Below, piece by piece: positions 8,021 to 16,371 of a DNA stretch of 19,518 nt. The number at the start of each line of letters is the position of its first letter. The stretch's first letter is position 1. The stretch is taken from assembly GCA_020201305.1 (NCBI GenBank), contig JAIVHC010000157.1, forward strand, positions 1-19,518, given 5' to 3'. Under the pieces are notes generated by a model that searched no databases, was not told the origin of the DNA, and saw only the letters and a program-made list of their open reading frames with translations. This DNA comes from Geobacteraceae bacterium. GTDB taxonomy: Bacteria; Desulfobacterota; Desulfuromonadia; Desulfuromonadales; Desulfuromonadaceae. The translations under genes and the position numbers were made by a program.

Positions 8021-8055
8021 GGCCGTACAACTTTCTGTTGTGCGGCCTTTGTTTT
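8021..8055 (+). terminator. Rho-independent terminator between pal and cpoB
   Basis: GGCCGTACAAC (8021-8031) pairs with GTTGTGCGGCC (8037-8047) as an 11-bp stem with one G-U pair and a TTTCT loop. TTTGTTTT follows. It lies 45 bp after the pal stop and 32 bp before the cpoB start. It should reduce or end pal transcription before cpoB. Confidence 0.8.
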
Positions 8056-8086
8056 GAGCCACCAATACAAGCAGGAGAATTTTTCC

Positions 8087-8947
8087 ATGAAATACAAGCT
8101 CATCTGTTGCGCCACCGTCCTGGGTCTGGGCTACCTGAGTGCCTGTGCTCCCCTTCAGGGGAACCAGCCTCTGAGGACTGACCTGAACAGGATACAGAGT
8201 AAGGTGACCACCCTGGAACAACGCACGGCAGGGTTGGAGAATGACAGTAAAATCAAAGAGATCCTGCAACGCCAGGCAGAGCAGCGCGCCGAACTGGACA
8301 ACACCCGTATTGATATCCAGAGTATCAATGGCCAAATTGCAGATCAGGAAGAGGCGCTCGAACAATTACGCGAACAGATCCGTCTGCGCCTGTCTGACCT
8401 GGAGTTGCGCATGGTTGAAATGGAAGAGCGTCTTGAGGGTCCCACGCAACCGGGCACATCTACCGAAATGCCACAGGATCAGATACCTGCGCCACTTCCC
8501 TCCACCGCATCCACATCCGCGCATCAAAGTACCATTACTGCAGCTACCACACCTCTGCGCGCAGAAACCGTTCCTGAGGCAGAAGAGTTGTATCGTGTAG
8601 CCCTTCAACTGGTGCAGGAGGATATGAAGTTCAGGGAAGCACGGGAAAAATTCACTACCTTCGTGGAGAAATACCCCCGGCACGAGCTCACGGTGAATGC
8701 CATGTACTGGATCGGGGAAACCCTGTATGGAAACAAAAAGTACGAAAGCGCCATTCTCCAGTTTCAGGATGTGATGCAGATGTATCCCGAGCATCCCAAG
8801 GTTCCAGCAGCTCTGCTGAAGCAGGGCCTGGCATTTTACGGTCTTGGCGATACCCGCAACGCGAAAATTATTCTGGAAAAGGTAACGGATAAATACCCCG
8901 AGAGCGAGGAAGCGAAGAAAGCACAGGAGCGCCTGGAGAAATGGTAA
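8087..8947 (+). CDS. cpoB: CpoB (YbgF)-like cell division coordinator, TPR lipoprotein
   Basis: This 286-residue envelope protein has the CpoB layout. In E. coli CpoB links PBP1B and the Tol-Pal system during septation. The N-terminus carries a signal peptide with lipobox LSAC (Cys 20), so this homologue is probably a lipoprotein, unlike soluble E. coli CpoB. A coiled-coil region (about 28-115) is rich in Gln, Glu and Leu. A Pro/Thr/Ser-rich linker (about 120-160) follows. Three TPR-like repeats (about 165-285) contain MYWIGETLYG, YESAILQFQDVMQMYPEHP and LKQGLAFYGLGD. The ATG has CAGGAGAA upstream. The last codons overlap the hslO start, so hslO translation is probably coupled to it. Confidence 0.92.
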   Translation: MKYKLICCATVLGLGYLSACAPLQGNQPLRTDLNRIQSKVTTLEQRTAGLENDSKIKEILQRQAEQRAELDNTRIDIQSINGQIADQEEALEQLREQIRLRLSDLELRMVEMEERLEGPTQPGTSTEMPQDQIPAPLPSTASTSAHQSTITAATTPLRAETVPEAEELYRVALQLVQEDMKFREAREKFTTFVEKYPRHELTVNAMYWIGETLYGNKKYESAILQFQDVMQMYPEHPKVPAALLKQGLAFYGLGDTRNAKIILEKVTDKYPESEEAKKAQERLEKW

Positions 8948-9855
8948 CCTTGGATTCAACCCCTCCCCGCCCGGATACTCTGGTAAGGGGAATGAGTAAC
9001 GATGGCGCCTTCAGGGTTGCGGCAGTCAACACCACCAACCTGAGCGCCCACATCTGCAGGCTGCAACAAACTGACCCCACAGCGAGTGTTGCACTGGGGC
9101 GCGTGGTAAGTGCCGCATCTCTAATGATAAGTCAGCTAAAGGGAAATCAGCGCCTCGCTCTGAGCATTGAGGGAAACGGCCCCTTAAAAAAACTCCATGC
9201 CGAAGTCAGTGCGCAGGGACACGTGTGCGCAAGCATTAAAAATCCGGTGGCAGACATACCACCACGGGATAATAATTTTGACGTTGCCGCCGCGGTAGGA
9301 CGAGCGGGGTTTTTACGCGTGGTAAAGGATCTGGGGATGAAGGAGCCCTATAGCGGTATGGTACAGCTAAGTACCAGCGAAATAGGCGATGATGTGGCGC
9401 AGTATTTTGCCGAATCGGAACAAACCCCCACATCCGTAGCGCTTGGGGTTATGCTGGATCGCGACGGACATATCAGTGCCTGCGGCGGGTTGATGCTTCA
9501 GGTTATGCCGCAGACAGAAGCGGAAAAGATTGACGCGGTGGAAAATCACATCAAATCACTTCATTCGATATCTGGTTTAATCGCACAAGGAGCGACTCCT
9601 GAAGATCTGATCCAGCACATATTTCCATCTGAGAATATACATCTGTACCCCCCCGCAGAACTGAAGTTCAAATGTCACTGCAGCAAATCCGGAGTCGCGC
9701 GGATGCTTTCGACTCTGGGAACTGAAGAACTGCAGGAGATGCAGAACAGTGCAGAAGAAAATGTGGTAACCTGCGAATACTGCCGCACCAGCTATAGTTT
9801 CACACCAGAAGAAGTAGGACAGATCATAGAAACCCTGCAGGAAAGCAGGCACTAA
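8941..9855 (+). CDS. hslO: Redox-regulated chaperone Hsp33 (HslO)
   Basis: Hsp33 is a cytoplasmic holdase switched on by oxidation and unfolding. The 304-residue protein has the N-terminal Hsp33 fold, with ALGRVVSAASLMISQLKG and FLRVVKDLGMKEPYSGMV. The C-terminal zinc redox switch has Cys 245-x-Cys 247 and Cys 278-x-x-Cys 281 (CHC and CEYC), so all four ligands are present. The ATG at 8941 overlaps the end of cpoB by 7 nt and has GGAG very close upstream. A second in-frame ATG at residue 18 is also possible, preceded by AAGGGGA. Linkage with cpoB rather than ribosomal genes looks incidental. Together with msrAB nearby it hints at oxidative-damage defence, though separate transcription units are likely. 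Confidence 0.94.
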   Translation: MVTLDSTPPRPDTLVRGMSNDGAFRVAAVNTTNLSAHICRLQQTDPTASVALGRVVSAASLMISQLKGNQRLALSIEGNGPLKKLHAEVSAQGHVCASIKNPVADIPPRDNNFDVAAAVGRAGFLRVVKDLGMKEPYSGMVQLSTSEIGDDVAQYFAESEQTPTSVALGVMLDRDGHISACGGLMLQVMPQTEAEKIDAVENHIKSLHSISGLIAQGATPEDLIQHIFPSENIHLYPPAELKFKCHCSKSGVARMLSTLGTEELQEMQNSAEENVVTCEYCRTSYSFTPEEVGQIIETLQESRH

Positions 9856-9951
9856 AGAGGGCTGTTACGGTAGGGATAACAAGGTGGCCGTTATGTCTGA
9901 TTGCGCTTGATATCTGTTGTTTATGCTCTACAACCCACACGGAGAACACCA

Positions 9952-10800
9952 ATGGCAGGGAAAAAACGCAAACGTTTCGGTGAGGTGCTTCTTGAAGCAG
10001 GGATTATTACCCAGGAACAACTGGAAGATGCGCTGAACGCGCAAAAGAATAGCGGAAAAAGTCTGGGCGAAATTCTCGAAGAGCAGAATATTATAGAACA
10101 GAAGGATATTGCCGCGACCCTGGCGCACCAGTTCGGCTTTAAAACCGCGCGCAACATTGCGAATCACAAATTTTCCGCTTCGATCCTAGAGTTGATTGAC
10201 AGTCAGAAAGCGCTGGAAAAGCTCATCTTTCCCCTGAAAGTGGAAAATAAAAAACTCTACCTTGCAGTAGTCAATCCCCTGGATATTGAAACCCTGGACA
10301 CCCTCTCGTTTGCCACGGGTATGCATATTGTCCCCATTGTAACCACACCAGCGGAGATACATGCTGCAGTAAACACCCACTATTTACACAATATCGTCGA
10401 AAATTTCGATGACAATCAGTGGCGCATCCTCGTGATCGACACCCCGCAGATGGTTAATATCACAGCGGCTATTCTGCGTGAGGCGGGCTACAGTGTGAGC
10501 ACTGCTAATAACAGCAGTGAGGCGTTGAAGCTCTGTTCCAGTACGCAGCCCCATTTGATAATTATCGAAAGTCAAATCCCAGATCTGGATATTACCCGTT
10601 TTCACACGGCGTTAAAACACCACAACACGACACAAAAGTCCCCCCTTATGGGACTTTCATTCCGCGCTACCGCAGCAGAGGAAGCAAAGTTGCTGGATAT
10701 GGGGTTTATTGACTTTATCGCCAAACCGGTTAATTCAGTGCGCCTTCTTGCCAGAGTGCGCCGCGCTTTGCGCCTTCTGTATCATGATGAAGGTCGCTGA
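9952..10800 (+). CDS. MshEN (type II secretion ATPase N-terminal) domain fused to a degenerate response-regulator receiver
   Basis: The 282-residue protein has two parts. Residues about 8-145 match the GspE/PilB/MshE N-terminal domain, including the tandem motifs RFGEVLLEAGIITQEQL and SLGEILEEQNII typical of c-di-GMP-binding MshEN domains. Residues about 157-275 form a CheY-like receiver (WRILVIDT, PHLIIIESQIPDLD, FIAKPV). The phosphoacceptor position is Glu 206 instead of Asp, and only one acid (Asp 163) remains in the usual acidic pair. Ser 236 and Lys 258 are kept. It is therefore probably a non-phosphorylated, possibly constitutively 'on-like' receiver. There is no ATPase, HD or GGDEF output, so it may act as an adaptor. 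The start has GGAG 7 nt upstream. An upstream ATG at 9901 has no such site. The 3' end overlaps the convergent radical SAM gene by 19 bp. Confidence 0.85.
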   Translation: MAGKKRKRFGEVLLEAGIITQEQLEDALNAQKNSGKSLGEILEEQNIIEQKDIAATLAHQFGFKTARNIANHKFSASILELIDSQKALEKLIFPLKVENKKLYLAVVNPLDIETLDTLSFATGMHIVPIVTTPAEIHAAVNTHYLHNIVENFDDNQWRILVIDTPQMVNITAAILREAGYSVSTANNSSEALKLCSSTQPHLIIIESQIPDLDITRFHTALKHHNTTQKSPLMGLSFRATAAEEAKLLDMGFIDFIAKPVNSVRLLARVRRALRLLYHDEGR

Positions 10801-12635
10801 AACAGGCTTCCCTTCGCGACCGCATCCCGAAGCCATTTCCCTGTCTGGGCCGGATCGAGACATCCGAATTGTGCGGGCAGCTGCGAGGCCCCAACACAAG
10901 AGCGGAATAGTTCAACCACATCCACTGGCACCTCTTTGCAACATACCCCATGCGGACCACGATGAAACAGGGCCCCGCAATCTTCTTGAGCGTTGAGATA
11001 TACAAATTCAACCAGATCATCCACTCCGGCATTGTGATATTTCTCAACGGGATAGGCAAATTTGCCCATGCGCACCCCTTCTGCAAGAGCCCAGCTCCCA
11101 GATCCATCCTGTGTATCATTATTATCCTGCGAGGACACAGGAAACAGGGGCGGGCCTAGAATTGTTTCCGCGTACAGATAGTGGTAATGCATAATATCCA
11201 GCGCTGCGGGCACGAGATTTTCCAGCCCCAGCTGAGAGAAGTATGTACGGATAAACTCAAGTTGCAAGCGGTAGGCCTGCTTTACCTCCCAGTCCGGCAG
11301 GGGAGACTCTACACAGACAGCTCCTTCCTGCTGTAACCAGATGCCCAGATGCTCGAGAAACTCAACCCCGCTGCAATTACAGGCACTACAGAGCACCTCG
11401 AAGTAGGATACGGCGCGGCCGGTGTTATAGAACAGATTCAATGCCGCTGTAAGAACTGCCGCACGTGCAAACCCTTCAGTGTCCATGCTGGAAGTGGAAA
11501 TAACCGTATACGGAGGTTCCGGTAGAGCTTTGAGCGTATAGGTGCAACGCCGTTGTTCCAGCTCGGTCCCCGGTAATAAAGCAAGAGGGAAAAGTTCTAT
11601 CTGATTGGGAAAAAAACCCAGCGCTACCTCGAGACTTTCACACAGACCGGCGTAATTATCTCCTGGAAGGCCATAGATAAGATCAATCCCGTAGGTGACT
11701 CCATATTGATACAGCTCAAACAATCCCGCCTCGAAACGCTGCATATCCAGAGTGCGATCCACGTTTTTCAACACCTGGACGTGCACCGATTGGAGTCCAA
11801 CCTGTACCGAACAGGAAAGCTGCGCGAGCAACTGCGCTGTTTCAGCATCAATATATTCTGCTTTTGCTTCCAGATGGTAGTGCAGCTCCGGGGCATATTC
11901 CAGAAACAGGCGCAACAGCTCTTTGCCTCTGGAGCAGGGTACGTTGAAGCTCGAATCCAGCACCCAGACCTGCTCGACCCCGTGCGCTACAAACAACTCC
12001 AGCTCTTGTTGCAGACGCAGGTAGGGAATCCGGGTTACTGCACGATTCCCGCGCGCATCGAAACAATAAGCGCAGCGAAAAGGGCACCCGCGTGCAGTTT
12101 CAAGCAACACCCCGCGCTGCGGTGTAAGGATTTCGTTAAGCCAGGGAGATTCGGGCAATGGTGTCGCAGTTTCACACAAAACCTGGGTTTCAGCAGGGCG
12201 CACAAAGATCCCATCCATAACCTCGGCCACCACCTGCTGAAACAGAAGCTCTGCGTGACCCTGTATCACGATATCATAAAGGAGGGGTGAACTGGAGTTC
12301 TGCTCCCAGGTAGATGCTCTGCAAGACACCTCGGGCCCACCAGCCACGAACACAGTATCCGGCAGATGGGTTCTAAGCTCATACGCGAAATCCTGTAGTC
12401 TGGCGCGATTCCATACATACATACTGAAACCGACAAGTTTCGGCTGCAGCGCGGATACTGCTTCACATATGTGCTCGATATCAAAAGCAGGGGGGAGATT
12501 CAGAATTTCACTTCTACAGAAAGGTGGAAGTCCGGCACACAGCGAGCCAACTCCAAGGGGGGTGCTCTGGAGAAGGCTGCCGCTATGGCACGCAACCAAC
12601 ACAATATCTGTTGTTTTATGTTCCACATGTTTCAA
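10782..12635 (-). CDS. B12-binding domain radical SAM protein (DUF4080 type)
   Basis: This 617-residue protein has a cobalamin-binding-like N-terminal domain (about 10-140; TPLGVGSLCAGLP, FVAGGPEVS). A radical SAM domain (about 175-375) follows, with the cluster motif RGCPFRCAYC (Cys 184, 188, 191), DLIYGLPGD and ELFPLALLPGTEL. The C-terminal region (about 400-580) looks like DUF4080. Such proteins use SAM and a [4Fe-4S] cluster, often with B12, but the substrate of this subfamily is unknown to me. The apparent TTG start at 12635-12633 overlaps the TGA of the upstream gene, which suggests translational coupling. A GTG three codons later is an alternative. The 3' end overlaps the convergent MshEN-receiver gene. 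Confidence 0.87.
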   Translation of the reverse strand: MKHVEHKTTDIVLVACHSGSLLQSTPLGVGSLCAGLPPFCRSEILNLPPAFDIEHICEAVSALQPKLVGFSMYVWNRARLQDFAYELRTHLPDTVFVAGGPEVSCRASTWEQNSSSPLLYDIVIQGHAELLFQQVVAEVMDGIFVRPAETQVLCETATPLPESPWLNEILTPQRGVLLETARGCPFRCAYCFDARGNRAVTRIPYLRLQQELELFVAHGVEQVWVLDSSFNVPCSRGKELLRLFLEYAPELHYHLEAKAEYIDAETAQLLAQLSCSVQVGLQSVHVQVLKNVDRTLDMQRFEAGLFELYQYGVTYGIDLIYGLPGDNYAGLCESLEVALGFFPNQIELFPLALLPGTELEQRRCTYTLKALPEPPYTVISTSSMDTEGFARAAVLTAALNLFYNTGRAVSYFEVLCSACNCSGVEFLEHLGIWLQQEGAVCVESPLPDWEVKQAYRLQLEFIRTYFSQLGLENLVPAALDIMHYHYLYAETILGPPLFPVSSQDNNDTQDGSGSWALAEGVRMGKFAYPVEKYHNAGVDDLVEFVYLNAQEDCGALFHRGPHGVCCKEVPVDVVELFRSCVGASQLPAQFGCLDPAQTGKWLRDAVAKGSLFQRPSS

Positions 12636-13183
12636 CGCTTCAACTTCGCTTTAATTTTAGGCTTCCCATTTTCGTTGACCACATCAAAACGGCACTGTAC
12701 GTTGCCGTAGCGTTGCCGGATTACCTTCTCCTTGTTGCGCAGAAAGGTCTCCATGGTATTTATCCCATCGATAGAGGCCGGAACCCTGCACTCCATACAC
12801 AAACGCAGATAATCCTGATACAATTGAGCCGGATCGGTAGACTTAACAGCGGCGGACTTGCCTCCATGTTGCGCCGTTGCAGTGGAAATTTTTTTAGTAT
12901 GACGCGGGTAACGTCCTTCGTCCATCTGGCGCTGAATCCTCTCCCACATCCCTTTGTAGGAGTGAAAGCTACTGGATAAATTGTACAGACGGTAGCGCAG
13001 TTCGGTCTGCACAATTTTCCGGCGCCCGAGAAGGCGCAACTGGCGTTCAAGATTATCTCTGGCCTTAAGGGGTGCAATCTTTTCCACCCCGGCAAAGTAC
13101 TGCTCGTATTGTACCCGCAACTCCTTGAGCATCTTTTCAACCTCATCGAGCTGGCGGGAAATAATCTGGCGTTCGTCTTTCAT
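12632..13183 (-). CDS. MXAN_5187 C-terminal-domain-like protein
   Basis: This 183-residue soluble protein is charged and mostly helical. An N-terminal helical or coiled-coil segment (about 1-75) includes LRVQYEQYFAGVEKIAPL and RYRLYNLSSSFHSYKGMWERI. A variable Lys/Ser/Thr-rich stretch follows, then a C-terminal part with YQDYLRLCMECR, VIRQRYG and CRFDVVNENGKPKIKAKLKR. This layout matches the family named after Myxococcus MXAN_5187, as I recall it; its function is not known to me. I chose the inner ATG at 13183 because GGGG lies 7 nt before it. The outer ATG at 13189 would place GGGG only 1 nt away. It is divergent from glmU and its stop overlaps the radical SAM start, so the two minus-strand genes form an operon. 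Confidence 0.75.
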   Translation of the reverse strand: MKDERQIISRQLDEVEKMLKELRVQYEQYFAGVEKIAPLKARDNLERQLRLLGRRKIVQTELRYRLYNLSSSFHSYKGMWERIQRQMDEGRYPRHTKKISTATAQHGGKSAAVKSTDPAQLYQDYLRLCMECRVPASIDGINTMETFLRNKEKVIRQRYGNVQCRFDVVNENGKPKIKAKLKR

Positions 13184-13207
13184 ATACATGCCCCACTGGC
13201 GTTGAGC

Positions 13208-13236
13208 TTGACTGAATCCTTAATTTCCGTTAGAAA
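13208..13236 (+). promoter_or_regulatory. Promoter candidate for glmU-glmS
   Basis: TTGACT (13208-13213, 5 of 6) is followed by a 17-bp spacer and TAGAAA (13231-13236, 4 of 6). The start would be about 13243, leaving a short leader before the glmU ATG at 13270. Another -10-like TATACT at 13250-13255 sits too close to the ribosome-binding site to be a likely alternative. Confidence 0.35.
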
Positions 13237-13269
13237 TGAGATTTTAACATATACTACAAGGGATTACGA

Positions 13270-14646
13270 ATGAAGAGCGATAACCTCGGAGCAATTATCC
13301 TTGCCGCCGGCAAAGGAACCCGCATGTTCTCCAAACATCCAAAGGTACTCCATCCCATTGCCGGCTACCCCATGGCAGCATATCCACTCAAGTTAACCAG
13401 AAAACTCGGGTGCACCAAGACTGTAATGGTGGTTGGGCACGAAGCTGATCTGGTCAAGGATGTGTTTTCTGACTCAGGGGTGGAATTTGTCCATCAACAC
13501 GAACAACTCGGCACCGGGCATGCGGTTCAGGTTGCGTGGGAGGGATTGCAGAAGTTCTCTGGCACCGTGCTGTTACTCTGCGCCGATGTGCCATTACTGC
13601 AGCGTGAAACCCTGGAAAAAATGATCGAAACACACCAGTCTGCCAACGCCTGTGTTTCTGTCCTCACAGCTGAGGTGGAAAACCCCTATGGTTACGGGCG
13701 TATTGTGCGCGATAACGGCAAGATCGTCTCCATTGTGGAGGAAAAAGACGCCAGTACAGAGCAAAAAAAGATAACGGAAATCAACACCGGGATTTTTGCC
13801 CTCCAGGCGCCCACGGTAGCCCCCCTGTTGCAACAGCTGGATAATAATAATGCACAGCAGGAGTACTATATAACCGACATTATCTCTCTCGCAACCAGAG
13901 AAGGTCTTAGCGTAAGCTCCGCCGTCCTTGCAGATGTAGCCGAAAGCATGGGGGTTAACGACCGTGCCCAGCTCGCGAGTGCGTGTTCACAGATGCGTAC
14001 TCGAATCAATCGCGCACATATGCTTGCAGGAGTGAGCATGGAAGATCCTGCCTCTACCTATATCGATGCCGATGTGTGTATTGAGGCGGATACATACATC
14101 CAGGCGGGAGTGCATCTTCACGGTACTACTCACATTGAAGCTGACTGTATTATCGAAAGCGGAACCGTCATCAGCGACAGCCATATTGGCGCGCGTTGTT
14201 TTATCCGCTCCGGCAGCAATATTGAAGGCTCTACCCTGGAGCAACAGTGCAACGTGGGCCCTATGGCGCATCTGCGACCCGGCACCCATCTGCGAGGTTT
14301 TAATAAAATCGGAAACTTTGTCGAAACCAAGAAGGCAGATATCGGGTTGCGCTCCCAGGCGAGTCACTTAAGCTACATTGGCGATGCCGAGCTGGGTGAA
14401 GATGTCAACATCGGCTGCGGTACCATCACATGTAATTACGATGGTGTTAATAAACACAAAACCACTATAGAAGATAACGTCTTTGTCGGAAGCGACACTC
14501 AGTTTGTCGCCCCGCTCACAATTGGACGCAATAGCCTTATAGGCGCAGGTTCTACCATTACTAAAGACGTGCCCCCGGACTCGCTCGCACTCTCACGCGC
14601 AGAACAGAAAATTGTTCCGGGATGGCGTAAAAAACGCAAAAAGTAA
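13270..14646 (+). CDS. glmU: Bifunctional GlcN-1-P acetyltransferase / UDP-GlcNAc pyrophosphorylase GlmU
   Basis: GlmU makes UDP-GlcNAc for peptidoglycan and LPS. The 458 residues are a full-length protein. The N-terminal uridylyltransferase domain (about 1-235) has the nucleotide-binding loop LAAGKGTRM, then GTGHAVQ, LLLCADVPLL, YGRIVRDNGKIVSIVEEKDA and INTGIFAL. The C-terminal left-handed beta-helix acetyltransferase (about 255-450) has hexapeptide-like repeats. It contains MAHLRPGTHLRG, SHLSYIGDAELGEDVNIGCG and CNYDGVNKHKT. The ATG has AAGGGA 7 nt upstream. glmS follows 86 bp later on the same strand, so the two steps from fructose-6-P to UDP-GlcNAc are co-located. The reading frame is intact, unlike its downstream partner. 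Confidence 0.97.
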   Translation: MKSDNLGAIILAAGKGTRMFSKHPKVLHPIAGYPMAAYPLKLTRKLGCTKTVMVVGHEADLVKDVFSDSGVEFVHQHEQLGTGHAVQVAWEGLQKFSGTVLLLCADVPLLQRETLEKMIETHQSANACVSVLTAEVENPYGYGRIVRDNGKIVSIVEEKDASTEQKKITEINTGIFALQAPTVAPLLQQLDNNNAQQEYYITDIISLATREGLSVSSAVLADVAESMGVNDRAQLASACSQMRTRINRAHMLAGVSMEDPASTYIDADVCIEADTYIQAGVHLHGTTHIEADCIIESGTVISDSHIGARCFIRSGSNIEGSTLEQQCNVGPMAHLRPGTHLRGFNKIGNFVETKKADIGLRSQASHLSYIGDAELGEDVNIGCGTITCNYDGVNKHKTTIEDNVFVGSDTQFVAPLTIGRNSLIGAGSTITKDVPPDSLALSRAEQKIVPGWRKKRKK

Positions 14647-14653
14647 CACATGA

Positions 14654-14670
14654 TGCTTTCGCAGAAAGCA
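14654..14670 (+). other. Short hairpin in the glmU-glmS gap
   Basis: TGCTTTC-GCA-GAAAGCA is a perfect 7-bp inverted repeat with a 3-nt loop. It lies 8 nt after the glmU stop and about 62 nt before the glmS start. No T-run follows on the plus strand, so it is not a clear terminator. It may be a stability or processing stem. Confidence 0.45.
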
Positions 14671-14732
14671 CAAAAATGGATGGCATGGCTTAATTTCACA
14701 ACTTCTCCCCATGAACTGGAGTTATTACCCAT

Positions 14733-16339
14733 ATGTGCGGCATTGTAGGATATATCGGAGAACAGAACGCGGCAGATATCATACTCGACGGATTGAAAAA
14801 ACTCGAATATCGTGGCTATGATTCCGCCGGCATTGCGACCTCTGAGCACGGGCAACTTTACAGCGTCAGAGCCAAAGGAAAACTGGTTAATCTGGAGCAG
14901 CAACTGAATAAGACCCCTCTCAGTGGCAGCCTTGGAATTGGACATACCAATCAACCCACATTCTCGAAGGCGCTTTTGCGATTGTGGTCATTTCAGATAA
15001 ATACCCGGATCAGATGATTGCAGCAAAGTCCGGGTCTCCTCTGGTTGTAGGGCAGGGGGTAAACGAGAACTTCGTCGCTTCCGATATCCCGGCTATGCTA
15101 AGCCACACGCGTGAAATGATTTTTCTCCACGATGGAGAAATAGCCATCTGCAGTAAAGAAGGGTTGTCATTTATCGATTTTGAGGGCAAGAAGCTCGACA
15201 AAATGAGCAAAACCATCACCTGGAGCCCACTAATGGCCGAAAAGGGTGGTTATCGCCACTTTATGCTCAAGGAAATTCATGAACAGCCACGCGCCGTGGC
15301 GGATACCATCGCCGGGCGGGTGCATAAAAGCAAAAAAACCATAGTCCTTGATAGTCTGGGGATTGACCCCGAGACCCTGCGGGATATGGAGCGGATCTAC
15401 ATCATCGCCTGCGGTACATCCTGGCATGCAGCCCTGGTAGGAAAATTTCTCCTGGAGAAACACGTTAGAATTCCGGTAGAGGTCGATATTGCAAGCGAAT
15501 TCCGCTATCGCAACCCCCTTGTCAGCGCCAAAACCCTCACAATCGTGATAAGCCAAAGCGGGGAAACCGCCGATACCCTGGCAGCGTTACGCGAAAGCCA
15601 TGCCAAAGAGGGGAAGGTGCTCGCGATCTGCAATGTAGTTGAATCCTCCATCACTCGCGACAGCGATGGAGTCCTCTATACCCATGCCGGGCCCGAAATC
15701 GGGGTGGCATCCACCAAGGCTTTTACCACTCAGTTGGTTGCCCTTTTCCTCTTTACTCTCTATCTGGGGCAGGTAAGAAACTGTATAGATACGCAGATAG
15801 AAGCGGATTTGATTGGGGAACTCCTCACCCTCCCACGTAAAATGGAAGAGACCCTGGAATTGGATGCGCAGATTGAAGACGCGGCGAGAAACTACATCCA
15901 CACCAGTGACTTCCTCTACCTGGGTAGAGGCAATCAATATCCCATCGCTCTTGAGGGTGCGTTGAAACTCAAGGAGATCTCCTATATCCACGCCGAGGGG
16001 TATCCTGCCGGGGAAATGAAGCACGGCCCCATTGCCCTGATAGACGAAGATTTGCCTGTGGTGTGCCTTGCCCCCTACAACCATACCTTTGGCAAGGTTG
16101 TATCCAACATGGAAGAGGTAAGAACCAGAGGTGGCCAGCTGATAACTATTACGGACAGCATTCTCCCCAACTTGAAGGATAGCTCACAGAATCTCTTTAC
16201 CATCCCGACAATCCACGATGATCTGATGCCTGTTCTTACCTCTATTCCACTCCAACTACTGGCCTACCATATTGCCGTCCTAAAAGGCACAGACGTAGAT
16301 CAGCCACGCAATCTCGCAAAATCGGTTACGGTTGAATAG
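14733..16339 (+). pseudogene. glmS: Glutamine-fructose-6-phosphate aminotransferase GlmS, broken by an internal out-of-frame deletion
   Basis: GlmS converts fructose-6-P and glutamine to glucosamine-6-P. The first part (14733-14948) reads correctly from MCGIVGYIG, with nucleophile Cys 2, LEYRGYDSAGIAT and GIGHT. Normal GlmS then continues with RWATHG, HNGIIEN and SETDTE; all are missing. Coding resumes in another frame at 14960 with ILEGAFAIVVISDK. It then runs intact to LAKSVTVE at 16339 and includes both SIS domains (ACGTSWHAALVGK, SQSGETADTLAALR, GALKLKEISYIHAEG). The span of 1607 bp is about 220 bp shorter than a normal gene of about 609 codons. The 5' frame stops at 15015-15017. The protein as read would lack most of the glutaminase site. 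The cause could be real decay or an assembly error; no second copy is visible here. Confidence 0.88.
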
Positions 16340-16371
16340 GAAAATTTTAAAGCGCACAACCACAAACGTTG

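Noticed and set aside
9856..9951. Terminator after hslO
   Set aside because: Only imperfect short inverted matches and no T-run are present, so no terminator can be supported between hslO and the MshEN-receiver gene.
5936..14663. Shared 12-mer GATGCTTTCGCA in the nadA leader (5936) and after glmU (14652)
   Set aside because: It is expected by chance at this length, and the contexts differ (leader versus hairpin arm).
14647..14732. glmS ribozyme in the leader of glmS
   Set aside because: The 86-bp gap holds only a simple 7-bp stem and lacks room for the ribozyme's double pseudoknot core. The ribozyme is also essentially a Gram-positive feature.
14949..15017. Programmed ribosomal frameshift as the explanation for glmS
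   Set aside because: About 75 conserved residues are absent from every frame, and no slippery heptamer with a downstream stem is visible at the join. Recoding could not restore a normal protein.
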